From positions 1 to 12,435 of the forward strand of contig JAISIB010000017.1 in NCBI GenBank assembly GCA_031262265.1: a DNA stretch of 12,435 nt, in the 5' to 3' direction. The notes beneath the pieces are model-generated. The model was not told the origin of the DNA. It saw only the letters and a program-made list of their open reading frames with translations, and did no database searches. The stretch is from Prevotellaceae bacterium. Its GTDB lineage: Bacteria; Bacteroidota; Bacteroidia; Bacteroidales; Bacteroidaceae. Below, piece by piece: positions 7,050-12,435 of this stretch. Each line of letters starts with the position of its first letter. Position 1 is the first letter of the stretch. Made by a program: the position numbers and the translations under genes.

Positions 7050-8435
7050 ATGACTAAACAGAATACGCTCAAAGAAAGTTTTTCCCTCTCAGGCAAAGGA
7101 TTGCATACCGGCCTACAATTGACGGTTACTTTCTGTCCGGCGCCCGAAAACTACGGTTATAAAATCCAACGCACGGATTTGCCGGAGAAACCGCTCATAG
7201 AAGCTATTGCGGACAACGTGAAAGAAACGACGCGCGGCACCGTTCTGGAAAAAGACGGAGTGAAAGTAAGTACGATAGAACACGGTATGGCTGCGCTCTA
7301 CGCCTTAGGTATAGACAATTGCCATATCGAAGTAGACGGACCGGAGTTCCCTATCTTAGAAGGAAGCGCGAAAAAATACGCAGAAGCTATCGAACGGGTC
7401 GGTATCGTGGAGCAAGATGCACCGAAAGACTATTATGTCATCCGATCGAAGCTGGAAATAACAGACGAAAAGACGGGTTCGCGCATTACCGTGCTACCCG
7501 ACGACAATTTTAGCTTGAATGTGCTCATTTCATTCGACTCCGTAATCATTCCGAACCAATATGCTACGTTGGAAGACATGTCGCGCTTCAAAGAGGAGAT
7601 TGCGGCGAGCCGCACTTTCGTGTTCGTGCGCGAAATAGAGCCGCTACTTTCCGCCGGCCTTATCAAAGGCGGTGATTTGGATAATGCTATCGTCATCTAC
7701 GAGCGCGAAATGTCGCAAGAAAACTTCAATAAGTTGGCAGACGTCATGGGCGTGCCGCACATGGACGCGAAAAAGTTAGGATATATCAACCATATTCCGT
7801 TAGTATGGCCGAATGAGTGCGCGCGCCACAAGCTGCTTGACGTAATCGGGGATCTTGCATTGATAGGAAAGCCCATTAAGGGACGTATCATAGCCACGCG
7901 TCCCGGTCACACTATCAATAATAAATTTGCGCGACTGATGCGCAAAGAGATCCGAAAGTTTGATGTTCCCGTACCCGTTTACGATTGCAACAAGCTGCCT
8001 ATCATGGACGTCAATCGCATTCGCGAATTGTTGCCGCACCGCTACCCGTTCCAATTAGTGGATAAAGTAATCGAAATGGGCGAGAGTTATATAGTCGGCG
8101 TAAAGAACGTAACGGCCAACGAACCGTTCTTTATGGGACATTTCCCGCAAGAACCTGTCATGCCGGGCGTTCTTCAAGTAGAAGCAATGGCGCAAGTGGG
8201 TGGTTTGCTCGTATTAAATTCGGTGGAGGAACCCGAACGTTATTCTACCTACTTCATGAAAATAGACGGAGTCAAGTTCCGGCAAAAAGTAGTACCTGGC
8301 GACACGTTATTATTCCGTGTGGAAATGATGGCACCGATACGGCGCGGCATTTCTACGATGAAGGGATATGCTTTCGTGGGCGAGAAAATCGTATGCGAAG
8401 CCGAGTTCATGGCACAAATAATAAAGAATAAATAA
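7050..8435 (+). CDS. lpxC-fabZ: Bifunctional UDP-3-O-acyl-GlcNAc deacetylase / 3-hydroxyacyl-ACP dehydratase (LpxC-FabZ fusion)
   Basis: This is one 461-residue protein with two enzymes. The LpxC part (about 1-310) is the zinc deacetylase of the committed lipid A step. Its motifs are GKGLHTG (15-21), E77 and zinc ligand H78 in STIEHG, H260, D264 and D268 in RHKLLDVIGD, and H287 in RPGHTIN. The FabZ part (about 315-461) dehydrates 3-hydroxyacyl-ACP. Its motifs are LPHRYPFQLVD and GHFPQEPVMPG with catalytic H364 and E378. All key residues of both halves are present. The same fusion is known across Bacteroidota. LpxC and FabZ both act on the hydroxyacyl-ACP branch point between lipid A and phospholipid, so fusing them fixes their ratio. 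It sits directly after lpxD and 5 bases before lpxA. Confidence 0.97.
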   Translation: MTKQNTLKESFSLSGKGLHTGLQLTVTFCPAPENYGYKIQRTDLPEKPLIEAIADNVKETTRGTVLEKDGVKVSTIEHGMAALYALGIDNCHIEVDGPEFPILEGSAKKYAEAIERVGIVEQDAPKDYYVIRSKLEITDEKTGSRITVLPDDNFSLNVLISFDSVIIPNQYATLEDMSRFKEEIAASRTFVFVREIEPLLSAGLIKGGDLDNAIVIYEREMSQENFNKLADVMGVPHMDAKKLGYINHIPLVWPNECARHKLLDVIGDLALIGKPIKGRIIATRPGHTINNKFARLMRKEIRKFDVPVPVYDCNKLPIMDVNRIRELLPHRYPFQLVDKVIEMGESYIVGVKNVTANEPFFMGHFPQEPVMPGVLQVEAMAQVGGLLVLNSVEEPERYSTYFMKIDGVKFRQKVVPGDTLLFRVEMMAPIRRGISTMKGYAFVGEKIVCEAEFMAQIIKNK

Positions 8436-8440
8436 TAACT

Positions 8441-9208
8441 ATGATTAGTCCTTTAGCATATATCCATCCCGAAGCCGTCATCGGCGAAAATGTGGAAATA
8501 GCCCCTTTTGTTTTTATCGATAAAAATGTCGTTATCGGAAACAACAACCGTATCATGGCGAACGCCAATATTCTTTATGGCAGCCGCATCGGCGATGGGA
8601 ATACGATCTTCCCCGGCGCGGTCATCGGAGCCGTACCGCAGGATTTGAAGTTCAAAGGTGAAGAAACGACGGCCGAAGTGGGCAACAACAACACGATTCG
8701 TGAGAACGTAACCATCAATCGCGGCACGGCGGCGAAAGGTAGAACGGTGGTCGGCAACAACAATTTGCTGATGGAGGCCGTACATATTGCACACGACTGC
8801 ACCGTCAGCAACGGCTGCATCATCGGCAATGCCACCAAGATGGCCGGAGAAGTACATATCGACGACAATGCGATCCTTAGTTCTACGATCTTAATACACC
8901 AGTTCTGCCGCATCGGCGGCTACGTTATGATACAAGGCGGTTGCCGTACGCCGAAAGATATTCCACCATATATTATCGTGGGACGAGAACCGGCCACCTA
9001 TTGCGGAATCAATTTGATAGGTTTGCGCCGTCGCGGATTCTCCAACGAAACCATTGAGACTATACACGACGCGTATCGCATGATCTACCAAAACGGTTTG
9101 AATACGACAGACGCCTTGGCAAAGATAGAAGCAGAGTTGCCGCGCATTCCGGAAGTGGAGTATATCCTGCAATTCGTTCGTGAGTCCGAACGGGGAATTC
9201 TGAAATAA
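8441..9208 (+). CDS. lpxA: Acyl-ACP:UDP-N-acetylglucosamine O-acyltransferase
   Basis: LpxA catalyses the first step of lipid A synthesis, moving a 3-hydroxyacyl chain from ACP to the 3-OH of UDP-GlcNAc. The 255 residues are a normal length. Hexapeptide beta-helix repeats fill about 1-185, starting with HPEAVIGENVEIAPF. The catalytic pair H115 and H118 lies in EAVHIAHDC, equivalent to H122 and H125 of E. coli. The characteristic GAVPQDLKF is at 63-71. The C-terminal helical domain (about 190-255) includes GLRRRGFSNETI. LpxD, LpxC and LpxA are thus encoded together in the reverse of pathway order. The ATG follows lpxC-fabZ by 5 bases. I did not assign acyl-chain specificity. Confidence 0.97.
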   Translation: MISPLAYIHPEAVIGENVEIAPFVFIDKNVVIGNNNRIMANANILYGSRIGDGNTIFPGAVIGAVPQDLKFKGEETTAEVGNNNTIRENVTINRGTAAKGRTVVGNNNLLMEAVHIAHDCTVSNGCIIGNATKMAGEVHIDDNAILSSTILIHQFCRIGGYVMIQGGCRTPKDIPPYIIVGREPATYCGINLIGLRRRGFSNETIETIHDAYRMIYQNGLNTTDALAKIEAELPRIPEVEYILQFVRESERGILK

Positions 9209-9214
9209 TACGCC

Positions 9215-10639
9215 GTGGCCAGAAAGAAAAAAGAACTACCGCTACTGCAAAACGTAACCATTACAGGCATTGCCGCCGAAGGTAAAGCCCTTGCCAAGAT
9301 AGACGACTTAGTTATCTTCGTACCCTACGTCGTACCGGGCGACATTGTGGACTTACAAATCAAGCGGAAGAAGAATAAGTATGCCGAAGCCGAAGCTGTG
9401 CATTTTCACTCCTATTCTCCCGTACGTGCGCAGGCTTTCTGTCGGCATTACGGCGTATGCGGCGGTTGCAAATGGCAGATCTTGCCCTACGAAGAACAGT
9501 TGCGATACAAACAACAACAAGTTATCGACAATCTGACGCGTATCGGAAAAATACCTTTACCGAAAGTTAGTCCCATACTCGGCTCGGCACGCACGCAAGC
9601 CTACCGGAATAAATTGGAATTTACCTTTTCCGACAAGCGTTGGCTGACTGCCGACGAAATTGCGAAGCAGGTTGTTTACGACCGGATGGAAGCTTTGGGT
9701 TTCCACATACCCGGCGCGTTCGACAAGGTACTGGCTATTGAAACTTGCTACTTGCACGACGACGTCAACAACCGATTGCGCAACGCAATCCGTGCTTATG
9801 CGATAGAACACGAGTATCCGTTCTTCAACCAGCGAACGCAAGCGGGTATGCTACGCAACATGATCGTGCGCACATCTTCCGTCGGCGAGCTAATGGTCAT
9901 CCTAATCGCAAAAATAGAAGACGAGGCGGCGATGCAAAGATTCCTTCAACTGCTACAATACACGGCAGATACTTTTCCGGAGATTACTTCCCTACTCTAC
10001 GTCGTCAACAATAAATGCAACGACACCATTACGGATCTCGACGTCCGGCTTTATTACGGACGCGACCATATATGGGAAAGCATGGAAGGTCTGCGATTTA
10101 AAGTAGGAGCCAAGTCGTTCTACCAAACAAATTCGGAGCAAGCGTACGAACTCTATAAAGTGGTGCGCACAATGGCCGAACTAAGCGGTAGTGAGCTGGT
10201 CTATGATTTATATACCGGAACGGGAACGATTGCCAACTTCGTGGCTCGCCAAACGCGGCAAGTCATCGGCATCGAATATGTGCCCGAAGCAATCGAAGAC
10301 GCCCGAGTAAACGCGACACTAAACGGTATCGGCAACGCATTATTCTTTGCCGGCGACATGAAAGACTTGTTGACGGAAGATTTTGTGACGGCGTACAGCC
10401 GACCGGACGTAATCATTACCGACCCGCCACGCGCGGGTATGCACCCCGCCGTGTTGGATGTTATCCTCGCTGCCGAGCCTCAACGCATCGTATATGTCAG
10501 TTGCAATCCGGCCACCCAAGCGCGCGATTTGCAGGTGCTCGATACGAAATATAGCGTGACGGCCGTACAGCCCGTAGACATGTTTCCGCATACGCATCAC
10601 GTAGAAAACGTCGTGCGGCTCGACCTCAAAACCACTTAA
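9215..10639 (+). CDS. rlmD: 23S rRNA (uracil-5)-methyltransferase, RlmD/TrmA family with iron-sulfur cluster
   Basis: This SAM-dependent enzyme makes 5-methyluridine in 23S rRNA (U1939 in E. coli RlmD). The length is 474 residues. An N-terminal TRAM RNA-binding domain (about 10-65) is followed by 4Fe-4S ligands C76, C82 and C85 in FCRHYGVCGGC, with C178 the likely fourth. The SAM motif DLYTGTGT is at 331-338, DPPRAG at 403-408, the catalytic C430 in VYVSCNPAT, and the base E464 in HHVEN. All active-site parts are present. The start is GTG at 9215: the lpxA stop is in the same frame two codons upstream, there is no ATG between, and a later start would cut the TRAM domain. RlmD, RlmC or a dual-specificity RlmCD cannot be told apart by eye, so the symbol is tentative. 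Confidence 0.88.
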   Translation: MARKKKELPLLQNVTITGIAAEGKALAKIDDLVIFVPYVVPGDIVDLQIKRKKNKYAEAEAVHFHSYSPVRAQAFCRHYGVCGGCKWQILPYEEQLRYKQQQVIDNLTRIGKIPLPKVSPILGSARTQAYRNKLEFTFSDKRWLTADEIAKQVVYDRMEALGFHIPGAFDKVLAIETCYLHDDVNNRLRNAIRAYAIEHEYPFFNQRTQAGMLRNMIVRTSSVGELMVILIAKIEDEAAMQRFLQLLQYTADTFPEITSLLYVVNNKCNDTITDLDVRLYYGRDHIWESMEGLRFKVGAKSFYQTNSEQAYELYKVVRTMAELSGSELVYDLYTGTGTIANFVARQTRQVIGIEYVPEAIEDARVNATLNGIGNALFFAGDMKDLLTEDFVTAYSRPDVIITDPPRAGMHPAVLDVILAAEPQRIVYVSCNPATQARDLQVLDTKYSVTAVQPVDMFPHTHHVENVVRLDLKTT

Positions 10640-10651
10640 CTACCTCATCGT

Positions 10652-11581
10652 ATGGCTAAGAAACCCAGATTGACGCCCGCCCAACGGGCAAACGCACGCT
10701 ATACCGACTACATCGTGCACGAACCGATGGAGTTGATGACATTTCTGGCTGCGAAAATGCCGGAAGCCAGCCGCACCAAACTAAAAGCATTGCTTTCCAA
10801 GCGCGTAGTTCTCGTCAATAAGACCATTACGACGCAGTATAACTTTCCACTCACGTCGGGAATGAAAGTACAAATCAGTCGTGACAAAAACACGAAAGAG
10901 TTTCATCACCCGATGCTGCAAATCGTTTACGAAGACAAGTATTTATTGGTAGTCAACAAGGCGGAAGGGCTTCTGTCGGTCAATACCGAGCGCGAGAAGG
11001 AACGCACGGCTTATTCCATACTCACGGAATACGTCAAGCGTTCAGGCCGTCAATACCGTTTGTTCATCGTTCATCGACTCGACCGCGAAACATCCGGATT
11101 GATGATGTTCGCCAAAGACGAGCACACGCAACGTACGTTGCGCGACTATTGGAAAGAGATAGTGACCGACCGCCGCTACGTGGCCGTCGTATGCGGATAT
11201 ACCGAAAAGGACGTGGATACCATACGGACGTGGCTGACGGATGAGACTTTCCACGTACGTTCCAGCCAGTACGACGACGGCGGGCGCGAGGCCATCACGC
11301 ATTACCGTACGCTGAAACGCGCCAATGACTATTCCCTACTGGAAGTTAAACTCGACACCGGTCGAAAGAATCAAATCCGCGTACATTTGCAAGGCATCGG
11401 TCATCCGGTAGTCGGCGATGAACGTTACGGCGGAGAAGAAGTTCCTAACCCGATCGGACGACTGGCGTTGCATGCGTTCAAACTCGGCTTCTATCACCCC
11501 GTCACCCATGAGGCAATGCTGTTTGAGACGCCACATCCGGCAGCGTTCAAACAGCTATTGCGTAAGATAAACAATAATTAA
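10652..11581 (+). CDS. RNA pseudouridine synthase, RluA/RluC/RluD family
   Basis: This 309-residue protein converts uridines to pseudouridine, most likely in 23S rRNA. Residues about 23-76 form an S4-like RNA-binding domain. The catalytic domain begins at about 90. Its signature HRLDRETSG is at 141-149, with D144 the catalytic Asp. Later RKNQIRVHLQ and GHPVVGDERYGG, typical of the family, bring in the conserved Arg and the GDxxYG motif. It starts 12 bases after the rlmD-like gene and ends the plus-strand operon. Which of RluA, RluC or RluD it matches cannot be settled here. Co-transcription with another rRNA modifier suggests a ribosomal and not a tRNA target (inference). Confidence 0.9.
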   Translation: MAKKPRLTPAQRANARYTDYIVHEPMELMTFLAAKMPEASRTKLKALLSKRVVLVNKTITTQYNFPLTSGMKVQISRDKNTKEFHHPMLQIVYEDKYLLVVNKAEGLLSVNTEREKERTAYSILTEYVKRSGRQYRLFIVHRLDRETSGLMMFAKDEHTQRTLRDYWKEIVTDRRYVAVVCGYTEKDVDTIRTWLTDETFHVRSSQYDDGGREAITHYRTLKRANDYSLLEVKLDTGRKNQIRVHLQGIGHPVVGDERYGGEEVPNPIGRLALHAFKLGFYHPVTHEAMLFETPHPAAFKQLLRKINNN

Positions 11582-11609
11582 ACCGCCCGCCGGCGACCAA
11601 GCCAAGTGG

Positions 11610-11635
11610 AAGAAGCGCGATCAATCGCGCTTCTT
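11610..11635. terminator. Hairpin between convergent genes, likely bidirectional terminator
   Basis: AAGAAGCGCGA (11610-11620), loop TCAA (11621-11624) and TCGCGCTTCTT (11625-11635) form a perfect 11-base-pair stem. It lies 28 bases after the rluA/D-like stop and overlaps the last four codons and TGA of the minus-strand gene. That is the expected position for a shared terminator of two converging genes. Neither side has a good T run: the plus side reads GTTCATTTG, and the minus side continues CCACTTGG. Termination strength is therefore inferred from the stem alone. Confidence 0.6.
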
Positions 11636-12001
11636 GTTCATTTGGGTTTCCACGATGGAAGCTATCAGCAAACCTAAGCCGCCGAATAGCATGACGGAAC
11701 CGGCAAGCATTACTTCTCCCATATCATAATCCATTTTCATATTGATATAGAAGAAGGCACCAACCACCAGCCCAAGACCAAGCCCGCACAACAGACAACC
11801 CCACCTCAACGAAGTAAACTTACCTATCGAAAAACTTTCCGACAAAGCCGGCAGCTGCAAGTTACCCTTACTCAGCTCTTCATCCGAGAGCTTCTCAAGC
11901 ATCATAATGCGCTCGCGACGATGCGCATAGAGTTCAAACACTTTGTAAATGGCAAGCGTTATGCCACCGACAATACAGATTGGAATTAGAAAATCAAACA
12001 T
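11621..12001 (-). CDS. Small three-helix membrane protein (DUF6249-like), divergent from an ECF sigma factor
   Basis: The protein has 126 residues with the ATG at 11999-12001, which I prefer to an upstream in-frame ATG at 12083-12085. That longer start would run through the promoter dyad and add a hydrophilic leader unlike the family. Three hydrophobic segments are visible: FDFLIPICIVGGITLAIYKV, a middle one around CLLCGLGLGLVVGAFF, and a C-terminal one around VMLAGSVMLFGGLGLLIAS. Between the first and second is a charged stretch with RRERIMMLEKLSDEELS. This layout resembles DUF6249 proteins of Bacteroidota; the family call is tentative and no biochemical function is known. A minus-strand ECF-type promoter precedes it (12044-12074), leaving a 5' UTR of roughly 36 bases. 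It is probably part of the neighbouring sigma factor's regulon. Confidence 0.75.
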   Translation of the reverse strand: MFDFLIPICIVGGITLAIYKVFELYAHRRERIMMLEKLSDEELSKGNLQLPALSESFSIGKFTSLRWGCLLCGLGLGLVVGAFFYINMKMDYDMGEVMLAGSVMLFGGLGLLIASIVETQMNKKRD

Positions 12002-12043
12002 AAAAATAATTTTAGAGTGTAAATAATTTCGTTTCTTTGTACG

Positions 12044-12074
12044 GTTAGACGCAAACTTATCGGCAAAGGTTACA
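12044..12074 (-). promoter_or_regulatory. ECF-type promoter of the small membrane-protein gene
   Basis: Read on the minus strand this is TGTAACC (12074-12068), 16 bases, then CGTCTAAC (12051-12044). The elements and spacing are identical to the plus-strand promoter, but the 16-base spacer differs except for its first TTT. It points at the gene starting at 12001. The matching elements imply that both genes answer to the same sigma factor. Confidence 0.72.
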
Positions 12075-12106
12075 CAGGAACGCAAAAAAATATTTTTTCC
12101 CTTGCA

Positions 12107-12137
12107 TGTAACCTTTCGCTTGCGCGCAACGTCTAAC
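12107..12137 (+). promoter_or_regulatory. ECF-type promoter of the sigma factor gene (autoregulatory)
   Basis: The -35 element TGTAACC (12107-12113) carries the AAC core usual for ECF sigma factors. It is followed by exactly 16 bases and the -10 element CGTCTAAC (12130-12137), which has the CGTC core. The expected start of transcription is about 12142-12144, only 3-5 bases before the sigma ATG at 12147. Positive autoregulation is common for ECF factors (established knowledge); use of this site by this factor is inference. Confidence 0.72.
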
Positions 12138-12146
12138 TATACAGAT

Positions 12147-12435
12147 ATGAATCCAACGGACGAAAAGCAATGCATCCGGCGCATACTTGACGGAGAGACG
12201 GAATGGTTCGGCACTTTGGTCGAGCGATACGGTCGTCCGTTGTTCGTATTGGCGGTGCAAATCGTCGGCCAAGCGGAAGACGCGGAAGAAGTGGTGCAAG
12301 ACACGTTTGTCAATGCCTACCGTCATTTGTCGCGCTTCCGCGGCGATTCGGCGTTTAGCACGTGGATTTATCGAATAGCCTACCGAACGGCATTGTCATT
12401 CGTACGTAAACGAAAAGAGGAATATGTGGCCATTG
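12147..12435 (+). CDS. RNA polymerase sigma factor, ECF subfamily (5' part, runs off the window)
   Basis: 96 codons are visible and open to the window edge. Region 2 of sigma-70 is complete and runs from about residue 19 to 90. AEDAEEVVQDTF (43-54) is the core-polymerase-binding helix, and FSTWIYRIA (70-78) with the basic stretch up to RKRK (90) is the -10 recognition part. The N-terminus MNPTDEKQCIRRILDGE is directly cytoplasmic, with no extension. Region 4, and any anti-sigma gene that would usually follow, lie outside the window. The ATG at 12147 is the only sensible start. The gene is preceded by an ECF-type promoter just 10 bases upstream and is divergent from the small membrane-protein gene. 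The signal it senses cannot be judged from this part. Confidence 0.93.
   Translation, partial: MNPTDEKQCIRRILDGETEWFGTLVERYGRPLFVLAVQIVGQAEDAEEVVQDTFVNAYRHLSRFRGDSAFSTWIYRIAYRTALSFVRKRKEEYVAI

Larger units (their letters stand above)
12038..12143. promoter_or_regulatory. 106-base dyad holding two opposed ECF-sigma promoters
   Basis: Around the centre 12090.5 three blocks are perfectly inverted: TGTA/TACA (12038-12041 and 12140-12143), GTTAGACG/CGTCTAAC (12044-12051 and 12130-12137), and AAAGGTTACA/TGTAACCTTT (12065-12074 and 12107-12116). The bases between the blocks are not symmetric. The middle contains an A/T tract (12084-12098) that could act as an UP-like or bendable element. The arrangement reads as two divergent promoters and is broken down in the next two entries. 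Confidence 0.8.

Noticed and set aside
12023..12039. Possible housekeeping (TAxxTTTG-type) promoter on the plus strand, TAATTTCG or TTTCTTTG
   Set aside because: Each has mismatches in the key bases and no TTG at the right distance upstream. The ECF-type elements explain the region better.
12002..12085. Earlier ATG (12083-12085) for the small membrane-protein gene
   Set aside because: It lies upstream of the minus-strand -10 element and near the -35, so the transcript from that promoter would not contain it. The added residues are hydrophilic and unlike a membrane-protein N-terminus.
12038..12143. Reading the dyad as a transposon end, attachment site or one long RNA hairpin
   Set aside because: The arms are interrupted by non-matching 16-base stretches that fit promoter spacers exactly, and no transposase or target duplication is present.

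Overview
The window looks like a Bacteroidales-type (Bacteroidota) chromosome. The evidence is a fused lpxC-fabZ gene, a purM / prfA / pyrF neighbourhood, a DUF4153-like membrane protein, a small membrane protein beside an ECF sigma factor, almost no clear Shine-Dalgarno sequences and tight operon spacing. I cannot name the species. Most of the window is core housekeeping DNA on the + strand at moderate G+C. The exception is a clearly AT-richer block at about 159-2841.

Layout. (1) 1-166 is the 3' end of purM (purine synthesis). (2) 159-2841 is a two-gene type II restriction-modification (RM) system. An alpha-order DNA methyltransferase with an N-terminal HTH-like segment overlaps the purM stop by 8 bases. 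A TdeIII/MjaII-like PD-(D/E)XK endonuclease follows 4 bases later. (3) 2854-5907 holds prfA (release factor 1), a short DUF4153-type polytopic membrane protein that ends with its last membrane helix, and pyrF (pyrimidine synthesis). The RM pair therefore sits inside what looks like one transcription unit with essential genes. (4) 5908-5999 is a 92-base gap with no convincing promoter or terminator. (5) 6000-11581 is a compact operon, lpxD - lpxC/fabZ - lpxA - rlmD-like - rluA/D-like. It joins lipid A synthesis and fatty-acid dehydration to two 23S rRNA modification enzymes, with 0-12 bases between genes. (6) 11610-11635 is a strong hairpin between convergent genes. (7) 11621-12001 (minus) encodes a small three-helix membrane protein. 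It is divergent from (8) an ECF sigma factor at 12147 that runs off the window end.

The most striking non-coding feature lies between the last two genes. A 106-base dyad (12038-12143) carries two opposed, near-identical ECF-type promoters, TGTAACC-N16-CGTCTAAC on each strand. The elements match exactly while the 16-base spacers do not. The simplest reading is that the sigma factor activates its own gene and the divergent membrane-protein gene. The plus-strand promoter lies so close to the sigma ATG that its mRNA would be almost leaderless.

The window is otherwise ordinary. I saw no tRNA, rRNA, CRISPR array or insertion sequence.
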